Below, piece after piece: positions 9,501 to 17,832 of a stretch of 42,672 nt of DNA. The stretch comes from Nitrospirota bacterium (GTDB taxonomy: Bacteria; Nitrospirota; Thermodesulfovibrionia; Thermodesulfovibrionales; UBA6898), in assembly GCA_021811105.1 (NCBI GenBank), contig JAJZPM010000031.1, positions 1 through 42,672 of the forward strand, read 5' to 3'. Position numbers and translations under genes: made by a program. Numbering within the stretch: the stretch's first letter is position 1; each line of letters starts with the position of its first letter. Under the pieces are notes generated by a model that saw nothing but the letters and a program-made list of their open reading frames with translations, did no database searches and was not told the origin of the DNA.

Positions 9501-9776
9501 CAGAGAGATCAGCATGCCCCTCGAAAAGAGGATGGACAGCATGAGCGCGAGCACCAGAATGTAAAACACAAAGGGAACCAACTGTCCGACAAGTTTGTCG
9601 GAAAACTCCCTGTGCGGTTGAGTATAATCCGCATTCTCGGGGGGATGGACCGACTCCTCTTCAGCGATCATCTTGTTGACCTGTTTCACCACGGTAAACG
9701 TCAATGGCACCACGATGAGGGACGCGAAGACCAGAAAGATTACGATATGTTTATAAATTATCCTCGTCTTGGCCAT
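6525..9776 (-). CDS. Multi-sensor membrane histidine kinase (HAMP-PAS-PAS-GAF-GAF-PAS)
   Basis: A 1083-residue sensor kinase. Two membrane segments (about 9-30 and 66-88) enclose a short, roughly 35-residue periplasmic loop. HAMP follows (about 88-140), then PAS (about 145-260), PAS (about 265-385), two GAF domains (about 395-560 and 580-745), PAS (about 750-860), HisKA with SVSHEFRTPLS (H870) and HATPase_c with NLIGNSLMFS, DNGWGI and GTGLGLSL. All catalytic boxes are present. The second PAS contains a Cys/His-rich stretch, CHAVAHHMDKPCW then GGHECPA, which could hold a metal or cofactor. It starts with TGATG coupling to the transporter gene and hands over to the response regulator by ATGA overlap. 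Confidence 0.92.
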   Translation of the reverse strand: MAKTRIIYKHIVIFLVFASLIVVPLTFTVVKQVNKMIAEEESVHPPENADYTQPHREFSDKLVGQLVPFVFYILVLALMLSILFSRGMLISLKGLLRGSKLMKEGNLDIRLPVVSDDELGEVTRAFNEMAAALREKTLELKRKDTYVNVMVDPLWVVDGENRITDVNPAFTRMFGYTREEVMGASLYDFFDEKNAAVIRRQIEEKRERGISSIYEINMLSRDGIQIPLLISGSPIFEGDKMVGKIGIFKDFREQQELRNELQREKEYVETIMDSIEDQLFVIDKEYSIIRANKVAMMEAGGHVIGRFCHAVAHHMDKPCWTGGHECPAQTVFITGKNYRTTHQHAGPAGERRFHEIVASPIKDSSGNVLHVIELIRDVTERMKHEEEIFNKNRELVALNSIAGILSKSLRADEIFTKILDRMIEMLRMDGGGIFFIDDAKREMVCQYHRGISEEFVKMMGRIRLGEDVPGRVAVTGQVMTTSDLSKDQRIERSFVKHSGMKGYCCIPVRGKERVIGVFCLFSFRTHYFTSEEENILTSVGEMTGIALENIKLYEKMRELYEYQRSRREEEQAQILSLSTRLGSAIELKDVMGPVLELIRNIFSADFVWLLVRDQEGNFILRSASPENGKEGKLIYANTVSSIEGYSAERRVPTVVGDIRVEAKFYLASDIGNSQFQSVIAVPMHIGEKTVGVYSLYYLGTREFKEDELHFLKIIANILAVSIERSDFYLKAITEKGLSDTILQSVADGIITVDVNGRIISVNKAFEKMTGVTATAAVGMPICDVFRYSDDNIDFRFSLGECFDAALNGGRMSRETFLTSVFQSRNAVLISATPVLDAGGGVSGVVNLVRDISREKEIDRMKTEIIRSVSHEFRTPLSAIVGMTEMILEEDIDGKRAKKYLRTILSEGIRLSNMVSDLLSIARIESGKEILKMVNVDMKELLSGLSRSFSPLVEKKKAEIKYDVDAGRYVVGDEEKIKQVLTNLIGNSLMFSDEGCRVHVSVTDTEGGIVITVSDNGWGISEEDLSHLPERFYRGRHGQRIKGTGLGLSLCREIVKMHGGSMEIRSKPGAGTEVVLSLPRREMK

Positions 9777-10723
9777 CAGAAAAGGTTCCTAATCAGGTAC
9801 ATAAGCAGAACGACCACGCCCCAGGAAAAAGAGATCACCCCCAGCGGCAGAATGCCCTGTTCTATGATGGAATCGAAATCAACAGAAAAACCGATTGCCG
9901 CAAGCGCCGCGCTAAGACAGAAATTGCTCGTCTCCCTGAAATACTCCTTAACATGCGCAAACGCACCGCTCAGGTTGACCCCCACGGCAAGCAGTATAAA
10001 AACGATCACGAACCATGGTATATTCACCCTCCTTCCCTCCTTCCCGGAATAAAAGAGGGAAGCAGTCACGAGAAAAAAAAGAAAGGACATCCTGATGAGT
10101 TTGATCTTCTCCGCACCTGCGAGGCATTCAGGGCATACGTTCAATGCCGCCACCTTCACCTGTCCTAACATCGGCAGTGTCGCACCGGCCAGAAAATTGA
10201 ATTCGCCGTGCGTCAGCGAAAGGGCGTCGCTGAGGATCGGATAGAAGATCATCCCGGTCAGCCCCAGCATCATCACCGATATGACCGCTACGGATGTGTC
10301 CTCTCTCTTTGCCCCTATCAGCGGCGAAATAACGGCAATCGCAGACGCCCCGCACACGGAAAGCCCCGAGGCAAGAAGCACCGCCACTTTTTTTTCAATG
10401 CCGAAAATCCCGGCGATGAGAAGCGTAAGCCCGAACAGCGCCGAGGATACCAAAAAAATCGCCAGCAACTGTCCCCACCGCAGCTCGTCCAGAACAAGCT
10501 GCGATCCGTACAGCGCGATCCCGAGGGGGAGGAATATAGTCAGGGCGGTCTCCGTTCCCCTTTCGAAATAGTCCCTGCTGCCGATCATGTTGCCCGCGAG
10601 CATGCCGACAATGATTGAGATTACAAGGGCATCGAAAGAGGCATGAAAAGTCGACAAAAAATATGCCAATGCGGCAATGACAAGGACGACGCAGAATCCC
10701 GCGATATGATCTTCAATCTTCAT
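9776..10723 (-). CDS. YeiH/UPF0324-family membrane transporter
   Basis: A 315-residue integral membrane protein with about 9-10 hydrophobic segments. It carries the family signature GLSVCGASAIAVISP, TLPMLGQVKVAA and a C-terminal AALAAIGFSVD. The family is annotated as putative sulfate exporters on limited evidence, so the substrate remains open. It is first gene of the operon transporter-kinase-regulator-HD-GYP, sharing one base with the kinase start. A possible extended -10 (TGGTACACT) lies in the 232-base gap toward hisS, with a weak -35. The context suggests that the kinase may monitor or control this transport process. Confidence 0.85.
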   Translation of the reverse strand: MKIEDHIAGFCVVLVIAALAYFLSTFHASFDALVISIIVGMLAGNMIGSRDYFERGTETALTIFLPLGIALYGSQLVLDELRWGQLLAIFLVSSALFGLTLLIAGIFGIEKKVAVLLASGLSVCGASAIAVISPLIGAKREDTSVAVISVMMLGLTGMIFYPILSDALSLTHGEFNFLAGATLPMLGQVKVAALNVCPECLAGAEKIKLIRMSFLFFLVTASLFYSGKEGRRVNIPWFVIVFILLAVGVNLSGAFAHVKEYFRETSNFCLSAALAAIGFSVDFDSIIEQGILPLGVISFSWGVVVLLMYLIRNLF

Positions 10724-10955
10724 GTTTCTTTTATATTTTTCTCAAGTGTACCATAAATGCCTGACATGAAGAAACAGGCCGTACTGTCCCCGGAAGAAGC
10801 CGTTGTTCTACGGCCACGGGCAATCGGAATGTGATTGGCAGACGAAAAGTCCCGTCAGGATACTGTTCTTAGTTACATAAACGGAACAAAAAAGGCGGTG
10901 TTTGATCGTGGTTCGAGTAAGAACAGGCGTGACCCCTCGCCGCCTTTTACCATGG

Positions 10956-12239
10956 TCAGTGCTCTTCCGCTTGACTTCGCGACACATTGCGCAGAAAGTC
11001 CCGCACACCCGACGCGGGGACTGCACCCTCGGTCGCATCCGAAAGCCTCTTCCATTTAAGCTCACCTGCGCGCAGTTCGTCATCGCCGATGATAAAGACA
11101 TACTCTGCAGCGAGACGGTCCGCCTTTCTCATCTGGCTTTTCAACGAGGCTGAGCCATCGCCGAGTTCGGTCCGGTACCCATCCTGCCGCAGGCTGTCCG
11201 CAATGAGGACACCCTCGGTGCCGGCCTTCTCCCCGATCACCGCGATAAAAGCGGCGGGGCGGGGCAGATCCTCCCTCACAGCCATTTTCAGGAGCTCGAC
11301 GATTCTCTCCATACCTACCGCAAACCCTACAGCCGGCGTCTCCGGCCCGCCAAACTCCTTCACCAGCCGGTCATATCTTCCCCCGGCGGCTACCGCGTTC
11401 TGGGCGCCCAGGTTTTCGCTCGTCACTTCGAAGGTAGTCCGCGTATAGTAGTCAAGTCCCCTCACCATCTCAGGATTCACCGTATAGGATATACCGAGCT
11501 TTTCTATCAGATGGAGGAGCCTTTCGAAATGCGCCCTGCACTCTTCGCAGAGGTGATCGATGACCCTGGGGGCACCCTTTCTGACCTCCCTGCAGCCCTC
11601 CACTTTGCAATCCAGAATTCTCAGAGGGTTCTGGTGGTATCTACGGCGGCAGTCGGTACATAGATCGTCGAGCCTGCCGGCAAAAAAAGACAAAAGTGCC
11701 TCCTTGAACGCCGGCCTGCACTTTTCGCATCCGATCGAATTTACCTGAAACCTGAGATTGGGCAGACCCACACCGGCAAGAAATCGCCCCAGCATCGAAA
11801 GCATCTCGGCGTCAGTCTCCGGATGCGGAGAGCCGAAACACTCCGCCCCTATCTGGTAAAACTGTCTCAAACGTCCCGACTGCGGCCTTTCGTATCTGAA
11901 CATCGGCCCCGCATAATAGAATTTTTGCGGTGACGGAATATTGAAAAGGTGGTTTTCTACATAGCAGCGGACTACCGGCGCGGTCCCTTCAGGCCTGAGA
12001 GTGATGCTCCGGCCGCCCTTGTCCTCAAAGGTATACATCTCCTTTTCTACGATATCGGTGTCCTCGCCGATGCTCCTCGTAAAGACTCCTGTCGCTTCGA
12101 CGATCGGCGGCCTTATCTCCCCGAACCCGAAAGACGAGAATACCTCCCGCGCCTTCTTTTCGACGGATTGCCAGATGTAAATATCAGGCGGCATTACGTC
12201 TTTCATGCCCTTCAGCGCCTGGAAACGTCCGGAACTCAT
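10956..12239 (-). CDS. hisS: Histidyl-tRNA synthetase
   Basis: A 427-residue class II synthetase that charges tRNA-His. Motif 2 is RYERPQSGRLRQFYQIG. The histidine-binding signatures are VRGLDYYTRTTFEV (HisA) and AAGGRYDRL (HisB), and GFAVGMERI forms motif 3. A C-terminal anticodon-binding domain occupies about 330-420. The inserted domain (about 165-230) has several cysteines (CEKC, CTDC, CKVEGC, CEEC), a pattern seen in some bacterial HisRS and possibly metal-binding. It is coupled to divIVA by an ATGA overlap. It is the last gene of the yggS-proC-yggT-divIVA-hisS run. Confidence 0.96.
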   Translation of the reverse strand: MSSGRFQALKGMKDVMPPDIYIWQSVEKKAREVFSSFGFGEIRPPIVEATGVFTRSIGEDTDIVEKEMYTFEDKGGRSITLRPEGTAPVVRCYVENHLFNIPSPQKFYYAGPMFRYERPQSGRLRQFYQIGAECFGSPHPETDAEMLSMLGRFLAGVGLPNLRFQVNSIGCEKCRPAFKEALLSFFAGRLDDLCTDCRRRYHQNPLRILDCKVEGCREVRKGAPRVIDHLCEECRAHFERLLHLIEKLGISYTVNPEMVRGLDYYTRTTFEVTSENLGAQNAVAAGGRYDRLVKEFGGPETPAVGFAVGMERIVELLKMAVREDLPRPAAFIAVIGEKAGTEGVLIADSLRQDGYRTELGDGSASLKSQMRKADRLAAEYVFIIGDDELRAGELKWKRLSDATEGAVPASGVRDFLRNVSRSQAEEH

Positions 12240-12715
12240 TCTTCGCCTTCTCCCCTGTTCTCGCCTTCCCTGAACGCATCGTGTTCGAGCATCCTGACAT
12301 GATTTTCGATAAGCCTCTTCAGCTCTTCCTTGAAATGACGGCGTATCCCTTTCAGATCGACGATGTCTTCGTGGATTTTTATCACCTTCTCCTGCGCCTC
12401 CCTGACCAGATTATCGGCCCTTAACTCCGCCTCCTTGATCAGGAGTTCCGCCTCCTTCCGCGCATTGGTCTTGTAATCTTCGACCATCTGCTGCGCCGTC
12501 ATCAGGGTCTCCCGCATCGTCGATTCCATGTCCTTGTATTCCTTGATATGATTCTCCGCCCTCTGTACGCTTTCTTTCATTGAAGCGTTCTCCCGAAGAA
12601 GTTCCTCCATCTCCTCCCGGATCACCTCAAGAAACGCGTAGACCTCCTCGACGTCGAACCCCCTGAACTTCATCGGAAACTGCTTCTGCTGGATGTCAAG
12701 CGGCGTAATTCTCAT
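12236..12715 (-). CDS. DivIVA-domain protein
   Basis: 159 residues. The N-terminus carries the DivIVA lipid-binding signature: MRITPLDIQQKQFPMKFRGF followed at once by DVEEVYAFL. After it comes a long charged coiled coil (about 35-145) and an acidic tail. DivIVA-type proteins bind negatively curved membrane at poles or septa and recruit partners. In diderms outside the Firmicutes, short versions accompany yggT and proC as here, and their function is less defined. It lies three bases after yggT and overlaps hisS. Confidence 0.85.
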   Translation of the reverse strand: MRITPLDIQQKQFPMKFRGFDVEEVYAFLEVIREEMEELLRENASMKESVQRAENHIKEYKDMESTMRETLMTAQQMVEDYKTNARKEAELLIKEAELRADNLVREAQEKVIKIHEDIVDLKGIRRHFKEELKRLIENHVRMLEHDAFREGENRGEGEE

Positions 12716-12718
12716 ATA

Positions 12719-13024
12719 TCATCCTCCTCCAAACGTATAGCCTATTTTTATGAGAGACCTTATCAGAAACAACTGCACGAATATAATAGCAAGAATGACC
12801 ACGACAGGAGAAATATCGATCGGCCCCAGCCTGTGACCGATGACCCTTCTGATGGGACGAAAAACCGGCTCGGTCACGGAGTATAGAAACCTGACGATAG
12901 GGTTATAGGGGTCGGGGTTCACCCAGCTGATGAGGGCCGCCACTATGACGACCCACTTGTAGACTTCCAGCAGCATATCGAAGATCTTTGCCACTGCAAC
13001 GATAAAATCACCAAAGACGAACAC
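12719..13024 (-). CDS. YggT-family membrane protein
   Basis: 101 residues with two or three hydrophobic segments and the family signature SWVNPDPYNPIVRFLYSVTE then PVFRPIRR. YggT proteins are small inner-membrane proteins of uncertain role, linked by context to cell division and osmotic stress. The start is GTG 13024, sharing one base with the proC stop (TAGTG). Confidence 0.87.
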   Translation of the reverse strand: MFVFGDFIVAVAKIFDMLLEVYKWVVIVAALISWVNPDPYNPIVRFLYSVTEPVFRPIRRVIGHRLGPIDISPVVVILAIIFVQLFLIRSLIKIGYTFGGG

Positions 13025-13812
13025 TATTCCCTCCTTCCAAGCTCTGCCGCCCTCTTCCGAGCGGCCAGAAGGGCATCGCTCACAATGTCTCGCAGAGACC
13101 TCTCCTCAAAGACCTTCAGCCCCGCCTCGGTCGTCCCGCCGGGAGAAGTCACCATCCTTCTCAATTTTTCCGCCGACATGCCGGTTTCGAGCAACTTGAC
13201 AGTGCCCAGCATGGTCTGTAGCGCAAGGGCTGTCGCGTCCTTTCCCGAGAGCCCCATCCTTTCGCCCGCCCCGATCATCGCCTCGACGAACAACGCAAAA
13301 AAGGCCGGGCCGCTGCCGGACACAGCGGTCACGGCATCCATCAACTCTTCCGGAAGGACAAGGACCCTCCCGATGGACATGAGAATAGCCTGGACCGTGT
13401 CGACCCCGGAGCCGTGAAAAGATCCGCAAAGAGACATGACCGACATGCCTTCCTGTACCAGCGCCGGGGTATTCGGCATCACCCTTATCAACTGCCTTGT
13501 CTTTAGCCTGGATTCGAGATAGGCGAGCGTGATACCCGCCGCTATCGAGATTACCAGTGTCTCCTCGGTTATCCCAGGGGCGATCTCATCGAGCACCTTT
13601 CCCATATTCTGCGGTTTTACTGCAAGTATGATGACATCGCAGGAGGAGACAACCTTATGATTGGAAGAAGTCGCCTTCACGCCGTACGTCGCCGCGAGTT
13701 CATGTCGCCGATCCTCCCTCGGCTCGGAGACATATATATCCTTCATTCCCTTCGCCGTCATCCCCTTTATCATCGCCTCCGCCATATTTCCGCCGCCGAT
13801 AAAGCCGATCAT
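13024..13812 (-). CDS. proC: Pyrroline-5-carboxylate reductase
   Basis: 262 residues, the final NAD(P)H-dependent step of proline synthesis. The Rossmann motif GFIGGGNMAEAMIKG is at the N-terminus. VMPNTPALVQEG and the C-terminal AVSGSGPAFFALFVEAM and TSPGGTTEAGL, typical of P5C reductase, are intact. Length is normal. It overlaps yggS by four bases (ATGA), an arrangement common in bacteria that carry yggS-proC-yggT. Confidence 0.95.
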   Translation of the reverse strand: MIGFIGGGNMAEAMIKGMTAKGMKDIYVSEPREDRRHELAATYGVKATSSNHKVVSSCDVIILAVKPQNMGKVLDEIAPGITEETLVISIAAGITLAYLESRLKTRQLIRVMPNTPALVQEGMSVMSLCGSFHGSGVDTVQAILMSIGRVLVLPEELMDAVTAVSGSGPAFFALFVEAMIGAGERMGLSGKDATALALQTMLGTVKLLETGMSAEKLRRMVTSPGGTTEAGLKVFEERSLRDIVSDALLAARKRAAELGRRE

Positions 13813-14543
13813 GCCTCCTCCTTTTTTCTCTCTCCGAAGATCGCCGTTCCCACCCGCACCATGGTTGCGCCCTCTTCAACCGCTGTTTCGAAGTCGTTCG
13901 ACATCCCCATCGACAGTTCCTGCAACGGGAAGCCCTTTGCTTCCGCCCTGTCTCTGATTTCCCTTAATTTTCTAAAGAAGGGTCTGGCTTCCTGTGGGTC
14001 CTCAAAGTAAGGCGGTATCGTCATGAGCCCCTCGACCTTCAGGTGCCTCATACCTCTTAACCTCTCGAGGAGTCCTATCGCTTTATCCTCTGATATCCCA
14101 TACTTACTCTCTTCATCTGAAAGTTTTACCTGAACAAGGATCCTCTGCGTTTTGTTTATCTTCTCCGCCGAACTGTTCAACATTTCCGCAAGCTCCTCGG
14201 AATCTACGGAATGTATCAGATCGAAAAGATCGGCCGCCATTTTTGCCTTGTTCTTCTGCAGGTGTCCGATAAGGTGCCAGCGCGGCCTGTATCCCTTCAA
14301 AGTCCCTCCGGGGGGTACGCCTAGCAGATTTCTTATATCCGCGAGCTTATCGCGAAACTCCTGCACCCTGCTCTCACCGAAGTCCCTTAGTCCTATTTCA
14401 AGCGCCCTCACAACCACATCCGCAGCCACATTCTTCGTCACCGCGATGAGTCTTACATCATGAGGCTCCCTCCCGGCCCTCATGGCGGCATGGGAAATCG
14501 CCCTATAGATCTTTTTTGTATTTTCCGAGAGACCGCGGTCCAT
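13809..14543 (-). CDS. YggS/PLPBP-family pyridoxal phosphate-binding protein
   Basis: A 244-residue single-domain PLP protein of the alanine-racemase N-terminal fold. IAVTKNV holds the PLP lysine. HLIGHLQKNKAK and SMGMSNDFETAVEEGATMVR with VGTAIFG are the phosphate-binding signatures. The family maintains PLP homeostasis and has no established catalysis. It opens the five-gene run. ATG 14543 lies about nine bases after the transcription start predicted from TATAAT at 14559-14564, so the leader would be too short for a standard Shine-Dalgarno. Confidence 0.93.
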   Translation of the reverse strand: MDRGLSENTKKIYRAISHAAMRAGREPHDVRLIAVTKNVAADVVVRALEIGLRDFGESRVQEFRDKLADIRNLLGVPPGGTLKGYRPRWHLIGHLQKNKAKMAADLFDLIHSVDSEELAEMLNSSAEKINKTQRILVQVKLSDEESKYGISEDKAIGLLERLRGMRHLKVEGLMTIPPYFEDPQEARPFFRKLREIRDRAEAKGFPLQELSMGMSNDFETAVEEGATMVRVGTAIFGERKKEEA

Positions 14544-14558
14544 GGTTCGTCCAGAAAT

Positions 14559-14564
14559 ATTATA
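14559..14564 (-). promoter_or_regulatory. Predicted -10 box of the yggS operon
   Basis: TATAAT on the minus strand, 15 bases before the yggS start codon. No convincing -35 hexamer at 16-18 bases; a TTGAAT is 20 bases upstream. Confidence 0.4.
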
Positions 14565-14636
14565 CTATTCTCTCTCGCAATAAAATTCAATAAATTGGGG
14601 CAGATCAACAGCGTCGGAAACACTAAGAAACATATG

Positions 14637-14708
14637 TCAGTGCCCCGGCACCTGGGCTCCCGACAGGGTGACGACGAAGGAGGTGACTGCTATCAGCAGG
14701 ATGCTCAT
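14637..14708 (-). pseudogene. N-terminal stub of a LysE-family exporter
   Basis: An ATG overlapping the radical SAM stop codon (TATGA) opens a 23-codon frame encoding MSILLIAVTSFVVTLSGAQV and then PGH before TGA. This closely resembles the N-terminus of LysE/RhtB-type exporters, where SGAxxPGP is conserved in the first membrane helix. Nothing downstream before yggS continues the protein, so only the first helix survives, presumably after a deletion. A genuine one-helix peptide is possible but less likely. Confidence 0.5.
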
Positions 14709-16339
14709 AGACCGACCGCCTCACAGTATTCATTCCAGAGCCTCTCCTTCGGAACGCCGGCATCGATAAAATCCCACGGAAGGATCTCCTCCCCGGACTT
14801 TTGCCTGAATAGAAAGAAATCACTATCGATCCGGGGATGGCCTTCTCTCAGGGAAAATTCCTTTCCTGAAGCGAGATACTCCGCCAATTCGGAAAGACGC
14901 CTGTCCCCGAGTGAAAACAACCCCTGCAGGTAGGCGTACTTCGGGACGTCGTGGAATAACTTCACGCCCCTGAGGCCTGAAAGTCCCTTCTTAAGATATT
15001 TCAGTCTCTCTTTTACGTCTTTCAGCGCAGCCATCGGATGCCACTGAAACGGTGTAAACGGCTTCGGGATGAAGGTGCTGACGCTCAGGGTGATAAACCC
15101 CCGGGCCGTATTCTCCCGTACTTTCCGCACGAGCGAGATCATCCCCTCGATGTCCTCCATCCTCTCCGTCGGAAGCCCGATCATGAAATAAAGGCGAAGG
15201 GTCTCTATCCCGCCTTCAAGAATAAGCCCCGCAGTCTCGAATATGTCTTGATCGGAGATCCTCTTGTTGATGACGTCCCTGAGCCGCTGGGTGCCCGCCT
15301 CGGGAGCGATTGATATGCTCTTATGTCCCTTCATCAGGGCAACGATCCTTCCGCTTCGGGGACTTGCCCGCAAAGAAGTGATCGAAAAATCGACTCCTTC
15401 GATCGACAGCACTTCCTCCGCCATTGGATAATCCGTGAGCGAGGGTCCGACAAGACCTACCTTCCTGGTCCTCAGTAGCGCCTCCTGGATTTCATCCCTG
15501 AGCAGTCCGGGGTCTTTGCGCCTCGCCGGCTTATAGATACGTCCGGCAACGCAGAACCGGCATGACCAGACGCACCCGCGCATCGTCTCCAGAAGATACA
15601 TGTCGGAAAACTCGGCCTCCGGAGTCGTGATACGCTGCTTCATGGGCAACGCGGAGATATCCGCTACCGTCCTTTTGCGGATGACTGCGCTCGCGGGAGG
15701 AAATGCCTTCCTCGATATAATGCCCCCGCCTTCAGCGGAATAGGACACCTCGTACAAGCGGGGGACATAAATACCTTCTATTTTCGCGGATTCCCGGAAC
15801 AGCGCTTCCTTCGAGCGAGACGCTCTGAAGACCGCAAGAAATTCAGGAAGCGCCTCCTCAGCCTCTCCGATCACACAGATATCGAAAAACTCCGCCAAAG
15901 GCTCGGGGTTGTAGAAGGCACATACACCGCCCATGATCACCACGGGATGCCCACCGTGCCTCATCGACGACCTCGCGGGTATATTCGCCAGTTTCAACAT
16001 CTTTATCACATTCGGGTAATCATTTTCGAATGAGACTGAAAATGCGACGATATCGAACCTGCCGAGCGGCCGTTTGGATTCCAGCGCAAATATTTCGTCG
16101 CCCGTCCTCTCGTATTCCGCCATTTCTTCAGGCCCCGGAAGAAATGCCCTTTCGCATACCACGTCATCCATATCGTTCAACAGCCCGTAGATGCCCTGAT
16201 ACCCCAGGTTCGACATGCCCACCGAATAAGTATTCGGGAAGACAAGGACAATATTGATCTTACCGCCCGGATCTTTAAAGACGGTCCCCTTCTCTTTGGA
16301 CAGCAGATATTCGGCCTTGCCGAGAAGTTTTTTGTTCAT
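14705..16339 (-). CDS. B12-binding-type radical SAM protein (TIGR03960-like)
   Basis: 544 residues. The N-terminal half resembles a cobalamin-binding-type Rossmann domain (NTYSVGMSNLGYQGIYGLLN, VIGEAEEALPEFL). From about 255 the radical SAM core starts MRGCVWSCRFCVAGRIYKP with CxxxCxxC. SIAPEAGTQRLRDVINK and LYFMIGLPTERMEDI are typical of this family. The function is unknown, although relatives are often encoded near ribosome or RNase genes. The start at 16339 is preferred over 16384 because a TATAAT box (16358-16363) lies between them and GAAGGG precedes the downstream ATG. The C-terminal half-domain found in longer relatives is missing, which is normal for split versions. Confidence 0.85.
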   Translation of the reverse strand: MNKKLLGKAEYLLSKEKGTVFKDPGGKINIVLVFPNTYSVGMSNLGYQGIYGLLNDMDDVVCERAFLPGPEEMAEYERTGDEIFALESKRPLGRFDIVAFSVSFENDYPNVIKMLKLANIPARSSMRHGGHPVVIMGGVCAFYNPEPLAEFFDICVIGEAEEALPEFLAVFRASRSKEALFRESAKIEGIYVPRLYEVSYSAEGGGIISRKAFPPASAVIRKRTVADISALPMKQRITTPEAEFSDMYLLETMRGCVWSCRFCVAGRIYKPARRKDPGLLRDEIQEALLRTRKVGLVGPSLTDYPMAEEVLSIEGVDFSITSLRASPRSGRIVALMKGHKSISIAPEAGTQRLRDVINKRISDQDIFETAGLILEGGIETLRLYFMIGLPTERMEDIEGMISLVRKVRENTARGFITLSVSTFIPKPFTPFQWHPMAALKDVKERLKYLKKGLSGLRGVKLFHDVPKYAYLQGLFSLGDRRLSELAEYLASGKEFSLREGHPRIDSDFFLFRQKSGEEILPWDFIDAGVPKERLWNEYCEAVGL

Positions 16340-16357
16340 GCAGAAAGCCCTTCTGCT

Positions 16358-16363
16358 ATTATA
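16358..16363 (-). promoter_or_regulatory. Predicted -10 box of the radical SAM gene
   Basis: TATAAT on the minus strand, 18 bases before ATG 16339, giving a leader of about 12 bases. No clear -35 is seen. Its position argues against the upstream ATG at 16384. Confidence 0.4.
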
Positions 16364-16456
16364 CTTTTTTTGACTCCCGCACATCCGCCTTCTTTGTTGT
16401 GCTATTTATGCAACTGTACGGTAAGGACCAATCAGTCGGGACCTCTGTCTCCCCGC

Positions 16457-16491
16457 TTTCAATTGTAACGGTGGCGTGTTAATATTTCGAA
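16457..16491 (+). promoter_or_regulatory. Predicted leaderless promoter of smpB
   Basis: TTTCAA (16457-16462), a 17-base spacer and TAATAT (16480-16485) put the start point at the smpB ATG. TAATATTTCGA before the ATG is identical to the sequence before apgM. There is no Shine-Dalgarno. Confidence 0.4.
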
Positions 16492-16934
16492 TGAAGATAG
16501 TCGCACAGAACAGAAAGGCCTTCCATGACTATTCGATAGAGGAAACAGTCGAGGCAGGTATCGTCCTGACGGGCACCGAAGTCAAGTCGCTGCGGGAGGG
16601 AAAGGCAAACCTCAAGGACAGCTATGTCCTCGTCAAAGATTCTGAAGTCTTCCTCCTCAACTGCCACATAAGCCCCTATACCCACGGGAACATCATGAAC
16701 CACGACCCCGTAAGGACCCGCAAGCTGCTTCTGCACAAGAAGGAGATCGCGCGGCTCCTGGGCAAGACGATCCAGAAAGGCTATTCGCTCATTCCCCTGA
16801 AAATATACTTCAAGGATTCCCGCGCCAAGGTCGAAATAGGTCTTGCGAGGGGGAAAAAGATGTACGAAAAGCGTGAGTCTATCAAAAAGCGGGAGGCAGA
16901 CCGCGAAATAGAGAGGGCCATGAAAAGCCGCTGA
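16491..16934 (+). CDS. smpB: SsrA-binding protein SmpB
   Basis: A 147-residue RNA-binding protein that escorts tmRNA to stalled ribosomes in trans-translation. Conserved features are [59 protein letters not shown] and the C-terminal basic tail [22 protein letters not shown] 16491 gives the family N-terminus [15 protein letters not shown] at 16476 would add five residues and is not needed. It sits 25 bases upstream of ssrA, its functional partner. Confidence 0.96.
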   Translation: MKIVAQNRKAFHDYSIEETVEAGIVLTGTEVKSLREGKANLKDSYVLVKDSEVFLLNCHISPYTHGNIMNHDPVRTRKLLLHKKEIARLLGKTIQKGYSLIPLKIYFKDSRAKVEIGLARGKKMYEKRESIKKREADREIERAMKSR

Positions 16935-16959
16935 ATGTGCTAAAATATATATATAGAAA

Positions 16960-17306
<347 letters not shown>

Positions 17307-17334
17307 CTTTTCTTTATTTTACAAGGGGTTAGAT

Positions 17335-17832
17335 TTACGACTGAGACGTTTTTTGGTTTCCATCTCGTTTCGCATTGAGGTCTACCACCTGCCCTCTCCG
17401 GTTGACCAATTCCTCAAGTCTCCGGGGTGTGGCGTGGTAGTATTTCTGGGTCGTGCGGGGATCGCTGTGTCCCATGAGGAGCTGGGCGTCGAACACGTTG
17501 GCTCCTGGGGTCTGGGCGATCTGAGTGCAGAATGAATGACGGGATGCTTCGTAGTATGTCACCGGGATGCCGCTGTATTGCTTCCAGGCATTATTAAGAA
17601 CCTTCGGCCTGTAATACCCTCCCGTAGTAGCATTGATGAACAGGGGCGCACCGGGCAGCTTGTCCTGCACGTTCTTTGACACGATCTCCCTGGCTCTAGT
17701 GGATAGCGGGATGTACCTCGCCGTGTTCGTCTTTGTGGTTTCCTTAAGGAACGGCCCGCTCCAGGTCCTTTGAATGCACGATCCCTGTGACACCCATCTC
17801 CCTGAAGGTTGCGTATAAGCTTGTTGCGGCAT
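17335..17832 (-). pseudogene. int: Tyrosine recombinase, C-terminal fragment
   Basis: The integrase homology begins at about codon 27 (near 17755) with KETTKTNTARYIPLS, the catalytic-lysine hairpin. It continues through YEASRHSFCTQIA (Arg of the HxxR box, with Glu in the usual His position), LLMGHSDPRTT (second His) and KYYHA (Tyr nucleophile). The N-terminal arm-binding and core-binding domains and the first catalytic Arg are absent, so it should be inactive alone. The first 25 or so codons only re-read the helicase gene in another frame. It lies next to attL, the expected position for the element's integrase. Confidence 0.85.

Noticed and set aside
10808-11101. Open frames between yeiH and hisS
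   Set aside because: They lie mostly antisense or out of frame to hisS with no ribosome-binding site.
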